Below, one piece after another: positions 56,011-64,000 of a stretch of 64,000 nt of DNA; the stretch's first letter is position 1, and each line of letters opens with the position of its first letter. The notes beneath the pieces are model-generated. The model worked only from the letters and a program-made list of their open reading frames with translations, was not told where the DNA came from and made no database searches. The DNA is from Agrobacterium tumefaciens. GTDB taxonomy: Bacteria > Pseudomonadota > Alphaproteobacteria > Rhizobiales > Rhizobiaceae. Position numbers and translations under genes: made by a program. The stretch lies in the NCBI RefSeq assembly GCF_017726655.1, contig NZ_CP072308.1:2802001-2866000 (forward strand), in the 5' to 3' direction.

Positions 56011-56388
56011 GGGCTCTCTCGTTCCGCTTTTCGGTTGCGCAAAACACCGGCCAGGGTGGAAGATCACCGGCCGGGGAGCGCAATTCAAATGTTTTCAGGC
56101 TAGAAGCGGCTTATAGGCAAATGTTTTTGAGAACGGAACCCCATAAATTCCGGAATCGACAGAAACTCTTAACGGGCAGGGGCAAGCGCGGCAAAACGGG
56201 CCTGTACCGCCGAGGTGTAAGGGCGACTGACGATGACACTTCTCGTGTTCCTGGTGTTGCCCAGCCAAAGAAAACGACGGCCGGGCCTTTAACCAATCCG
56301 CTTCCGCATCGACCATGTTCTTCCGGAACAAACTTGATTAGACTGCTGTTATACGGTGTCTTTTGAGGCAATTTTCGGGGAGACTATC
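56011..56388. other. Intergenic region between carB and the zinc metallopeptidase gene
   Basis: 378 bp between divergent genes, presumably holding both promoters and the carB leader. It contains a 10-bp palindrome ATTCCGGAAT (56147-56156). Short frames are present but none looks coding. No pyrimidine- or arginine-specific riboswitch was recognised. Confidence 0.45.
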
Positions 56389-57297
56389 ATGGAATGGAGA
56401 GGGCGCCGCCAGTCGGACAATATCGAGGATCGTCGTGGAATGTCCGCGGGTCCCGGTGGGGATCCGTTTTCGCGTGGCGGCATGCGTATACCCATCGGCC
56501 GTCGTGGCGGCGGCATCGGCATCGGCGGCCTTCTGGTCATCCTTCTGATCAGCTGGGTTCTCGGCATCAACCCGCTGACACTGCTGACCGGCGGTGATCT
56601 TTCCATGGATGGTGGTGGTACCACGCAGCAGTCCGGCACCCGTCCGCAGGGCCAATCGTCAGATGAGACGACAGCTTTCGTACGCACGGTGCTCGCTGAG
56701 ACGGAAGACACCTGGAGCGGCATCTTCCAGTCTGCTGGCGAGACCTACCAGAAACCCACGCTCGTGCTCTTTTCAGGCCGGGTCGCTTCGGCTTGCGGCT
56801 CTGCGTCGGCGGCGAGCGGCCCGTTCTATTGCCCGAACGACCGCAAGGTCTATCTCGACACCAGCTTCTTTAATGAACTGGACAAGCGTTTCGGCGCCTC
56901 AGGCGATTTTGCGCAGGCCTACGTCATCGCCCATGAGGTTGGCCACCATGTCCAGAACCTGACGGGCGTCCTGCCGGAGTTCAACCGCCGCCGCCAGTCG
57001 ATGAGCGAGACGGATGCGAACAAGATGTCGGTGCGCGTGGAGCTTCAGGCAGATTGCTACGCCGGCATCTGGGGCAAGTTCACCGAGCAAAAAGGCATTC
57101 TTGAAACCGGCGATCTCGAAGAGGCCCTGAACGCCGCTCACCAGATCGGCGACGACACGTTGCAGAAGCAGACGCAGGGTTACGTGGTGCCGGACAGTTT
57201 CAACCACGGCACCTCGGCGCAGCGCGTTGAATGGTTCAAGCGCGGTTTCCAGAGCGGTCGTGTCGAGGACTGCGATACGTTCTCGGCTAATATCTGA
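56389..57297 (+). CDS. ypfJ: Neutral zinc metallopeptidase (YpfJ family)
   Basis: 302 residues: a Gly/Arg-rich N-terminal cytoplasmic stretch, one membrane segment (about 44-62) and an extracytoplasmic zinc peptidase domain with the HExxH site in IAHEVGHHVQNL and the downstream VELQADCYAGIWG that supplies the third ligand. Members are membrane-anchored, and their substrate is unknown. ATG at 56389 follows CGGGGAGACTATC. It is a single gene with a terminator. Confidence 0.9.
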   Translation: MEWRGRRQSDNIEDRRGMSAGPGGDPFSRGGMRIPIGRRGGGIGIGGLLVILLISWVLGINPLTLLTGGDLSMDGGGTTQQSGTRPQGQSSDETTAFVRTVLAETEDTWSGIFQSAGETYQKPTLVLFSGRVASACGSASAASGPFYCPNDRKVYLDTSFFNELDKRFGASGDFAQAYVIAHEVGHHVQNLTGVLPEFNRRRQSMSETDANKMSVRVELQADCYAGIWGKFTEQKGILETGDLEEALNAAHQIGDDTLQKQTQGYVVPDSFNHGTSAQRVEWFKRGFQSGRVEDCDTFSANI

Positions 57298-57308
57298 GAA
57301 TAGCACTG

Positions 57309-57338
57309 AAAAAGGGGGGCGATGAGCCCCCTTTTTTC
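57309..57338. terminator. Bidirectional terminator
   Basis: A-rich/G-rich arm AAAAAGGGGGGC pairs with GCCCCCTTTTTT around a GATGA loop. It sits between the converging peptidase and DUF2938 genes and can serve both. Confidence 0.85.
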
Positions 57339-57339
57339 A

Positions 57340-57819
57340 TCAACGCATCAGGAGTGCGACGGCATACATGCCGAGCGCAAAAACCGTGTGGGCGACAAGG
57401 TTCATGATGCGAACCTTTGTGGGGTTCGGCGTCTTCGCTGCCGCCCAGCCGATACCCAGCCCCGGTTGCAGCAGAAACCAGCCCGCGCCGACGGTAACGA
57501 TGCCGACGATCCACGGCTCGATGAAGGACGGATTGGCAAACCATGCGGTTGGGACGACCAGCGCGAGAACGATGCCGTAAAGGATGCCGACCGCGTAGTG
57601 CGAGATCCAGCCGAGCGCCAGTTCGTGCTCATAAGGTTCCGCCGTGGCGATGCTGTCGTGAAATATCCGGCCCTTCGGCACATGCCAGAACCAGCGGCCA
57701 ACCGGTGCCCAGTTGGGCGCGGACTGGCCAAAGAACCGGTGCAATACGATTGCCCATATATCCATAAATACGGTGCCGCCAATACCCATGGCAATGCCGC
57801 GCCACATCAGTTCCAGCAT
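57340..57819 (-). CDS. DUF2938 membrane protein
   Basis: 159 residues with four hydrophobic segments. WRGIAMGIGGTVFMDIWAIVLHR and NWAPVGRWFWHVPKGRIFHDSIA are typical of the DUF2938 family. Function unknown. ATG at 57819 follows GGGGAGGAATCT. Confidence 0.88.
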   Translation of the reverse strand: MLELMWRGIAMGIGGTVFMDIWAIVLHRFFGQSAPNWAPVGRWFWHVPKGRIFHDSIATAEPYEHELALGWISHYAVGILYGIVLALVVPTAWFANPSFIEPWIVGIVTVGAGWFLLQPGLGIGWAAAKTPNPTKVRIMNLVAHTVFALGMYAVALLMR

Positions 57820-57961
57820 AGATTCCTCCCCATGATGATGATCGATCAAGCTCTAGCGGATCGGGTCGATGGCGGAAATGGTCTATTGCCGGAGGTGGCG
57901 AAGAAAAATGGCCGGATTGTCCCGGCCATGAGATTCGTGAGAAGCAGGCTGGAACCTCTCC

Positions 57962-58056
57962 TCCGTCATGCTCGGGCTTGTCCCGAGCATCTGCAACCTA
58001 TTTTTTATACGAGATGTGGTTGGATCCTCGGGACAAGCCCGAGGATGACGTCGAGA
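57962..58056. repeat. Rhizobial palindromic element (two inverted hairpins)
   Basis: ATGCTCGGG/CCCGAGCAT (57968-57990, loop CTTGT) and ATCCTCGGG/CCCGAGGAT (58024-58046, loop ACAAG). The two hairpins are inverted copies of each other, with extended flanks CGTCATG and GATGACG. This is the form of the large palindromic elements spread in rhizobial genomes. It fills most of the gap between DUF2938 and the chemoreceptor stop. Confidence 0.75.
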
Positions 58057-58115
58057 GTGGGTGACGGTTGGCCATGATCCGGTGCTATAATGACCGGGCC
58101 AATATCGTTTTCCCT

Positions 58116-60185
58116 CTAGGCAGCACGCCCATATTCCGCCTGCCGCCGCGAGGCCGTGGCGAGCTGGAACTGCGCAAGCAGCTCGTTGAGCGCCGCCGCT
58201 TCCGAAGCGAGGCCATGGCTTGCTGCCGTCTGCTCCTCGACCATGGCGGCGTTCTGCTGCGTGCCCTGATCGATGGTGTTGATGGCGGTGTTGATTTCCT
58301 GAAGGCCGGTCGACTGTTCGCGCGATGCGGTGACGATCGCATCGATGTGGCGGTTGATCTCCTGCACTTCGCGGACGATGGTTTCCAGCGCCTTGCCGGC
58401 ATTGCCGACAAGTTCGACGCCGGACTGCACCTGCGAGGTGGAGGCATTGATCAGCGTCTTGATCTCCTTTGCAGCATTGGCGGAGCGCTGAGCAAGCTCG
58501 CGGACTTCCTGCGCAACAACGGCAAATCCTTTGCCGGCTTCACCGGCGCGGGCGGCTTCGACACCGGCGTTGAGCGCGAGCAGGTTCGTCTGGAACGCGA
58601 TTTCATCGATGACGCCGATGATGTTGCTGATCTCGGACGATGATTTCTCGATGCCTTCCATGGCGCGGACGGCATCTTCCACGATGACGCCCGACTGCTC
58701 GGCATTGCTGCGCGCGCGATCAACCAGACGGCCGACTTCTTCGGCGCGGCGCGCGGAATCCTTGACCGTGGTCGTGATCTCCTCAAGAGCCGCCGCTGTT
58801 TCCTCAACTGAAGCCGCCTGCTGTTCGGTGCGGCGGGCCAGATCGTCGGCCGACTGGCGGATTTCACCGGCGCCGGCATCGATCGCAAGCGCATTCTGCC
58901 CGACGGTGCTGAGCGCAGCGTTCAGCTTGGCGACGGAATTGTTGAAATCGTCGCGCAGGCGGTCGATGCGGGACACGAACGGCGTATCGATACGGTAATT
59001 GAGATCGCCGTTAGAGAGATGAGCAAGGCCCTTCGCCAGCGAATCGACGGCGAACTGAATATCGGCCGCGTCCTTGGCTGCCAGTCGTTCCCGCTCATTG
59101 CGCTCCTGTTCTGAAAGCGTGCGGTTTTCTTCGGCATCTCCTTCAAGCCGCAGGCGCTCCATGGCGTTCGAGCGGAACACGGCAACGGCCGCAGCCATGG
59201 AGCCGATCTGGTCGGTGCGTTCCTGGCCGGGAATGGCGACAGCGAGGTTGCCGGCAGCCAGGCCTTCCATGGCAGATGTCATCTGCGTCACCGGGCGAAC
59301 GATGAAGCGAGACAGAACTGTGGCGAGAAGGCCGATCATGATAGCTGCCGCGAGAATAGTGGCGATGGTCGCGGCCATGCGGAACTGTCCGATGGCGCCA
59401 TAGGCAACATCCGAATCGACGACGAAGCCGAGATACCAGTCGACCGAAGGCAGGCCCGCAACCGGAATGAAGCTCGTGATCTTGCCCTTGCCGTCGATTT
59501 CGGTCTGCGAAATGGCGGAGGAAATTGCCGGCGTATTAACCTTGAAGAGATCGGTCAGCGGCTTGTCGACGAATTTTGCATCGGGGTGGATGAGGATCTT
59601 GCCGTCCTTGCTGACGAGGAAGGCATATCCGTCCTTGCCGGCATCCACGGACGTGATCATCTTGACCAGGGAGTCGAGCGAGAAATCGCTGCCTGTCACC
59701 CCGGCGAGCTTGCCGTTGACGGAGACCGGAATAGCGGCCGTGATGATGAGCCCGCCGGTCGAGGCGTCATTATAGGGCTCGGTGAGAACAGTTTTGCCAG
59801 CCTTCACAGCATCCAGATACCATGGGCGTTTGCGCGGATCGTAACCCTCCGGCAGCGGTGTCTTGGGGAAGGTGGTGAAGGTGCCGGTCTCGGCATTGCC
59901 GAAATAGGTCGACATGAACTGCGCTGTCAGCACGTCGTTTTCCAGGAACGCCAGCTTGGCACCGTCTTCCGGAAGCTTGGCAAGGGTCTTTGCCACTGTC
60001 TCCGTCAGCATGATGCGGCCGTTCAACCAGTTGGCGATGCTTTGCGCTGCCTGCTTGCCGGAGGAATCAATATTGTCCGCCACGGCTTCGGTTGTTACCC
60101 GATGCTGCAGACTGTCGATATAATATGAGAAGCCCGCAAAGGCAGCGACGACGAGAGATGACGCGGCAACAAGAATGCGCGTCAT
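58116..60185 (-). CDS. Methyl-accepting chemotaxis protein with dCache domain
   Basis: 689 residues: TM1 about 4-24, periplasmic double-Cache domain about 30-270 ([22 protein letters not shown] and [20 protein letters not shown] are typical), TM2 about 280-302, HAMP, then the signalling domain with [21 protein letters not shown] and [12 protein letters not shown]. No C-terminal CheR pentapeptide. dCache domains often bind amino or organic acids; the ligand here is unknown. ATG at 60185 was chosen; an in-frame upstream ATG at 60245 would add a non-membrane leader. Confidence 0.9.
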   Translation of the reverse strand: MTRILVAASSLVVAAFAGFSYYIDSLQHRVTTEAVADNIDSSGKQAAQSIANWLNGRIMLTETVAKTLAKLPEDGAKLAFLENDVLTAQFMSTYFGNAETGTFTTFPKTPLPEGYDPRKRPWYLDAVKAGKTVLTEPYNDASTGGLIITAAIPVSVNGKLAGVTGSDFSLDSLVKMITSVDAGKDGYAFLVSKDGKILIHPDAKFVDKPLTDLFKVNTPAISSAISQTEIDGKGKITSFIPVAGLPSVDWYLGFVVDSDVAYGAIGQFRMAATIATILAAAIMIGLLATVLSRFIVRPVTQMTSAMEGLAAGNLAVAIPGQERTDQIGSMAAAVAVFRSNAMERLRLEGDAEENRTLSEQERNERERLAAKDAADIQFAVDSLAKGLAHLSNGDLNYRIDTPFVSRIDRLRDDFNNSVAKLNAALSTVGQNALAIDAGAGEIRQSADDLARRTEQQAASVEETAAALEEITTTVKDSARRAEEVGRLVDRARSNAEQSGVIVEDAVRAMEGIEKSSSEISNIIGVIDEIAFQTNLLALNAGVEAARAGEAGKGFAVVAQEVRELAQRSANAAKEIKTLINASTSQVQSGVELVGNAGKALETIVREVQEINRHIDAIVTASREQSTGLQEINTAINTIDQGTQQNAAMVEEQTAASHGLASEAAALNELLAQFQLATASRRQAEYGRAA

Positions 60186-60535
60186 GAGATTTGTTTTCTT
60201 CGGCAAGCTACAGATCCTTGAAGCCGGATGTACCGATAAGGTCATCATGAACAGTGGTTGGGAAAACATGCCTCAAAGGCGGGAATATTCTGCGTCATGC
60301 AGCTTATGATTTTAAAAGCACTCTCAGATGTTCTCACGAATAATGATGAATGGTAAAATTCGACTAAACTTATGTTTAGATGGTGCGTCTTTTCCGACCT
60401 TGCGGTAACGCGTCGTTGCTGCTTAATTTTTAACCATCCACTGCTGCCGGTTGCGTGGAGGCAGCGATTATTTTATTCATCTCGAGCTGCCGTTGCGCAA
60501 ATCGCGGGCAACGGCCAATGTTCGGGTGAAATACA
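60186..60535. other. Intergenic region between the chemoreceptor and MATE genes
   Basis: 350 bp between divergent genes, notably AT-rich at 60300-60440. It should hold both promoters. No gene, strong hairpin or repeat is apparent. Confidence 0.45.
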
Positions 60536-61933
60536 ATGTCTTCGTCGGTTGTTGCTGGAACCGTTCCGTCCGGATCGGGGTCGTGGTTTTCGCATTTCAA
60601 GGCTACGCTTGTTCTCGGAATTCCTCTTATTGGCGCGCAGCTCGCGCAACTTGGCATCCATACCACCGATATGGTGATCGTCGGTCAGCTGGGGGCTGAG
60701 AAGCTCGCGGCGATGGTGCTGGCCGGGCAGTTCTTTTTTGTCGTCTTTATTTTTGGTACGGGCTTCTCTGTCGCCGTTGTGCCCATGGTGGCGCAGGCTT
60801 ACGGACAAGGCGATGCAACATCTGCGCGCCGCTCGCTGCGCATGGGCATGTGGGTGGCGATCGCATACTGGCTTCTGACGCTGCCGATCTTCATGAATGC
60901 CGAGCGGATTCTGGTTGCGCTCGGGCAGAACCCGGCTGTGGCGTCGCTGACGGGCCATTATCTTGCCATCGCCAAGTTCGGCCTGCTGCCGGGACTGCTG
61001 TTTTATGTGCTGCGCGGCCTTGTCAGCGCCATCGGCCGGGCAGGCATTATTCTTTATGCCACCATCATTATGCTGGTGATGAATGGTATACTGGCTTATG
61101 CGCTGGTTTTTGGCCATTTCGGCCTACCCGCCATGGGCATGAATGGCGCGGCCGTCGTTGCTGTCATCGTCAACGCCTTCAGCTTCATCTTCATCGTCGC
61201 TTATGTGCAGACGCGGGAGGAAACGAAGAAATACGAGCTCTTCGTGCGCTTCTGGCGGCCGGACTGGCATGCGCTGTTTGAAGTGCTCCGTCTCGGCCTG
61301 CCGATCAGCATCACCATTCTTGCGGAGGTGACCCTGTTTGCGGCTGCCTCGATCCTGATGGGGCAGATCGGCACGGTGCAGCTTGCGGCCCACGGTATTG
61401 CCCTGCAGCTCGCCTCCATCGCCTTCATGATTCCGCTCGGTCTGTCTCAGGCGGCAACGGTTCGTGTGGGCGTAGCGCGGGGGCAGGGGGATTTCAGGAA
61501 TCTCATCCGTGCCTCGATCATGATCTACGCCATTGCCTGCGGCATCGCCATCTGCGGCGGCATCCTGTTTGCGGCGGTGCCGGAATTCCTGGCGAAGTGG
61601 TTCCTCGATCCGAAATTGCCGGAAGCCGCGGAAGTTCTCGCTTATGCCAGCAGCCTCGTGGTGATTGCCGGCATCTTCCAGCTCGTCGATGGCATTCAGG
61701 CGGTCACGGCAGGCTTGCTGCGCGGGTTGAAGGATGCGCGCATACCAGCAATGCTGGCGCTCATTTCCTATTGGCCGATCGGGCTGGCGCTTGCCTGGAC
61801 CATGGCCTTTCCGCTCGGCTTTGGCGGACGCGGCGTATGGTTCGGCTTCGTGATCGGTCTTTCGACAGCCGCGGTTCTTCTCACCATCCGCTTTGTGCTC
61901 TTGGTGAAGCGTGAAATGAAAACGGCCCGCTGA
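60536..61933 (+). CDS. MATE-family efflux transporter (NorM-like)
   Basis: 465 residues with 12 membrane segments in two bundles. Typical of NorM: IPLIGAQLAQLGIHTTDMVIVGQLGAEKLAA in TM1-2 and LGLSQAATVRVGVARGQGD in the second half. MATE proteins export cationic drugs or metabolites in exchange for Na+ or H+. Substrate unknown. It is a single gene; its stop lies inside a hairpin. Confidence 0.92.
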   Translation: MSSSVVAGTVPSGSGSWFSHFKATLVLGIPLIGAQLAQLGIHTTDMVIVGQLGAEKLAAMVLAGQFFFVVFIFGTGFSVAVVPMVAQAYGQGDATSARRSLRMGMWVAIAYWLLTLPIFMNAERILVALGQNPAVASLTGHYLAIAKFGLLPGLLFYVLRGLVSAIGRAGIILYATIIMLVMNGILAYALVFGHFGLPAMGMNGAAVVAVIVNAFSFIFIVAYVQTREETKKYELFVRFWRPDWHALFEVLRLGLPISITILAEVTLFAAASILMGQIGTVQLAAHGIALQLASIAFMIPLGLSQAATVRVGVARGQGDFRNLIRASIMIYAIACGIAICGGILFAAVPEFLAKWFLDPKLPEAAEVLAYASSLVVIAGIFQLVDGIQAVTAGLLRGLKDARIPAMLALISYWPIGLALAWTMAFPLGFGGRGVWFGFVIGLSTAAVLLTIRFVLLVKREMKTAR

Positions 61934-61944
61934 GAAGCGGGCCG
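61923..61944 (+). terminator. Hairpin overlapping the MATE stop codon
   Basis: CGGCCCGCT (61923-61931) pairs with AGCGGGCCG (61936-61944) around a GAGA tetraloop. There is no T-run, so it is probably a stabilising or weak terminating structure in the gap with carA. Confidence 0.5.
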
Positions 61945-61970
61945 CATGTAATGTCTGGATTGGAAAAGTA

Positions 61971-63176
61971 TCAGCGTTCGGCGAGCGCTGCCTCACCCTT
62001 CTTTTCACGCAGCAGGTTGACGAAGCGGCGGAAGAGATAGTGGCTGTCCTGCGGACCCGGCGATGCTTCCGGGTGATGCTGGACGGAGAAGACCGGCTTG
62101 CCGGTGATGCGCAGCCCGCAATTGGTGCCGTCGAACAGCGAGATATGGGTCTCTTCGACGCCTTCGGGCAACGACTTGGTGTCGACCGCAAAGCCGTGGT
62201 TCATCGAGACGATTTCAACCTTGCCGGTCGTGAAGTCTTTGACCGGATGGTTCGCGCCGTGATGGCCCTGATGCATCTTTTCGGTCTTGGCGCCGACCGC
62301 AAGGCCGAGCATCTGGTGTCCGAGGCAGATGCCGAAGATCGGCAGGTCGGTCTTGATGAGGTTCTGGATGACGGGAACGGCATACTCGCCCGTTGCGGCC
62401 GGGTCTCCGGGGCCGTTGGACAGGAACACGCCATCCGGCTTCAGCGCCATGATGTCTTCAGCCGAGGTCTGTGCCGGAACGACCGTGACCTTGCAATCGA
62501 GACCGGTAAACAGGCGCAGGATGTTGCGCTTGACGCCGAAATCGACGCAGACAACATGATATTTCGCATCGGCTTCGCCGAGCGTGCCATAGCCCTTGTT
62601 CCAGACCCACGGCGTTTCGGCCCAGGTGGAGGACTGGCCGGAGGTGGCTTCGATGGCGAGATCAAGGCCCACAAGGCCGCTCCACGCCTTGGCTTCCGCT
62701 TTCAGCGCTTCGACATCGAAGACACCGTTCGGATCATGGGCGATAACGGCGTTCGGCGCACCGTTTTCGCGGATCCATGCCGTCAGGGCGCGGGTGTCGA
62801 TGCCGCAGAGGCCGATGACGCCGCGGGCCTTCAGCCAGGCATCCAGATGCTTGACGGCACGGAAGTTCGAGGGGTCGGTGATGTCAGCCTTGAAGATGAC
62901 GCCGACAGCACCACGGCGGGCGGCGGGCGTCAGGTCTTCAATGTCTTCCTCATTGGTGCCGACATTTCCGATATGCGGAAAGGTGAAGGTGACGATCTGG
63001 CCGAGATAGGAGGGGTCGGTCAGGATTTCCTCGTAACCTGTCAGCGCCGTGTTGAAGCAGACCTCGGCCTGAACCTTGCCGGTTGCGCCGATGCCCGTTC
63101 CTTCAATCACCGTGCCATCGGCAAGAACAAGCATTGCAGTCGGTTTGCGGGTAGTCCAGGGCGCTGTCTCGGTCAT
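61971..63176 (-). CDS. carA: Carbamoyl-phosphate synthase small subunit
   Basis: 401 residues: an N-terminal CPSase domain (FNTALTGYEEILTDPSY) and a C-terminal class I glutamine amidotransferase domain. The nucleophile is in GICLGHQM and the catalytic His/Glu in HHPEASPG. It supplies ammonia to CarB. ATG at 63176 (MTETAPWTTRKPTAML) follows AACGGAACGAG; the in-frame upstream extension is not conserved. It is divergent from yqeY. Confidence 0.96.
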   Translation of the reverse strand: MTETAPWTTRKPTAMLVLADGTVIEGTGIGATGKVQAEVCFNTALTGYEEILTDPSYLGQIVTFTFPHIGNVGTNEEDIEDLTPAARRGAVGVIFKADITDPSNFRAVKHLDAWLKARGVIGLCGIDTRALTAWIRENGAPNAVIAHDPNGVFDVEALKAEAKAWSGLVGLDLAIEATSGQSSTWAETPWVWNKGYGTLGEADAKYHVVCVDFGVKRNILRLFTGLDCKVTVVPAQTSAEDIMALKPDGVFLSNGPGDPAATGEYAVPVIQNLIKTDLPIFGICLGHQMLGLAVGAKTEKMHQGHHGANHPVKDFTTGKVEIVSMNHGFAVDTKSLPEGVEETHISLFDGTNCGLRITGKPVFSVQHHPEASPGPQDSHYLFRRFVNLLREKKGEAALAER

Positions 63177-63511
63177 CTCGTTCCGTTTCTGCCGCTTCGC
63201 ACCCCGCCTCTTGAAAGGCAGGGGGTAAGGGGCCATTTTTGTCGCAGGCTTCGTGACATAAAGGGGCGCGCGATAAAGCTCGCGTTCCGACCCTTCGTTA
63301 AAATCTCGTGCAGGTGCCGGAAAATAACGAAAGCAGCCCAAGCGGTCAACCGCAGGGCCAAGATTTACGCGGATTTAAGCTGCCGTAGATTCAAGGGCTT
63401 ATGCAATTGATTTGCTTGAGCGTGTTTGCTCGTTTATGTCGTTGCGAAAAATAAGGCGGAAAGTTTCCGTATCAGGAAGCTTGATAGCGGGCTTTCCCAA
63501 GGAGAAGAAAA
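63177..63511. other. Intergenic region, divergent promoters of carA and yqeY
   Basis: 335 bp. It is AT-rich near 63400-63450 (likely promoters). I see no attenuator-like hairpin with a T-run on the carA side and no further gene. Confidence 0.45.
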
Positions 63512-63964
63512 ATGCTGCGCGACGTGTTCGCTAATAGTTTGAAGGATGCGCTGAAGGCTCGTGACGCCAGACGCACATCGACCGTGCGTCTCATCCAGAC
63601 GGCCATCAAGGATCGCGATATCGCCAATCGCGGCGTGGGCAAGGACCCCGTCAGCGACGAGGACATCATGCAGATCCTGACAAAGATGGTCAAACAGCGC
63701 GAGGAATCCGCTGCCATCTACGAGGGCGCCGGCCGTCCCGAGCTTGCCGCTCAGGAGCGCGAGGAAATCGTCATCATCAAGGAATTCATGCCGGAAGAAA
63801 TCCCGGCCGAAAAGGTGCGCGAACTCTGCCAGGCAGTCATTACTGAGACCGGTGCTTCCGGCCTGCGTGACATGGGCAAGTGCATGAACACGCTGAAAGA
63901 GCGCTATCCCGGCCAGATCGACTTTGCGAAAGCCTCGGGCGTCGTGAAGGAACTGCTGAAGTAA
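63512..63964 (+). CDS. yqeY: GatB/YqeY domain-containing protein
   Basis: 150 residues, all of it the YqeY domain: LKDALKARDARRTSTVRLIQTAIKDRDI at the start, EIVIIKEFMPEEI in the centre and SGLRDMGKCMNTLKERYPGQIDFAKAS at the end. This is the tail domain of GatB that contacts tRNA in the amidotransferase; stand-alone YqeY has no established activity. ATG at 63512 follows CAAGGAGAAGAAAA. In alphaproteobacteria it commonly lies opposite carA and upstream of dnaG. Confidence 0.92.
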   Translation: MLRDVFANSLKDALKARDARRTSTVRLIQTAIKDRDIANRGVGKDPVSDEDIMQILTKMVKQREESAAIYEGAGRPELAAQEREEIVIIKEFMPEEIPAEKVRELCQAVITETGASGLRDMGKCMNTLKERYPGQIDFAKASGVVKELLK

Positions 63965-64000
63965 GTTCGGCATTGGCGGAAAATGTAAAGGCAGGGCAGA

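Noticed and set aside
56121..56366. Short frames in the carB-ypfJ gap
   Set aside because: Both strands have frames of similar length, with no ribosome binding site or recognisable family.
60372..60677. Plus-strand frame upstream of the MATE gene
   Set aside because: It overlaps the MATE start in another frame and has Cys/Arg-rich non-protein-like sequence.

Overview
This 64 kb window is chromosomal DNA of an alphaproteobacterium of the Rhizobiaceae, most likely the Agrobacterium tumefaciens complex. The case rests on ClpS2-type clpS, the trxB-lsrB pair followed by two tandem AbcR-type small RNAs, LpcC-type core glycosyltransferase, petPR-like regulators, NerA-like Old Yellow Enzyme, rhizobial palindromic intergenic elements and a GAAC-N7-GAAC LexA box. 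The DNA is GC-rich and densely coded. I saw no rRNA, tRNA, insertion sequence, prophage or CRISPR array. This is mostly ordinary chromosome with some accessory modules.

Layout. 1-7.3 kb: MaoC-like dehydratase start, ychF, clpS, a frameshifted GNAT gene, pth and rplY; a membrane GGDEF-EAL protein plus a solitary periplasmic binding protein sit between pth and rplY. 7.5-12.4 kb: MHYT-GGDEF-EAL protein, then a Fis-type regulator lacking an AAA+ domain upstream of an aldehyde dehydrogenase. 12.5-18.5 kb: a chemoreceptor and a four-gene envelope glycolipid operon (GT2, LAB_N, GT39, PAP2). 18.6-24.6 kb: prs, a lipoprotein, M24-fold hydrolase, pgeF, NDUFAF7-like methyltransferase, lgt. 24.9-31.6 kb: UbiK-like, YbjN, proC, csaA, a MarR / response regulator / histidine kinase set, SH3 protein, metallo-hydrolase. 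31.7-41.6 kb: cspA, EamA transporter, EAL protein, aatA, chaA, LysR/SDR divergent pair, Old Yellow Enzyme. 41.7-46.9 kb: ArsR regulator, two sRNAs, lsrB, trxB, Lrp, lpcC, greA. 47.1-52.2 kb: radical SAM + UdgX DNA-repair operon behind a LexA box, GGDEF protein, SPFH/ribbon-helix-helix operon. 52.5-64 kb: carB, zinc metallopeptidase, DUF2938, a palindromic repeat, chemoreceptor, MATE exporter, carA, yqeY.

Themes. Four c-di-GMP enzymes lie within 46 kb (4.0, 7.5, 33.9, 49.9 kb), alongside two chemoreceptors. Regulatory DNA can be read in several places: matched promoters for the two sRNAs, palindromes over the promoters of the ArsR gene and the SPFH/RHH operon, a palindrome in front of the aldehyde dehydrogenase, and the LexA box. 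The most promising candidates for new biology are the SOS-linked radical SAM/UdgX operon and the binding-protein/GGDEF-EAL pair.
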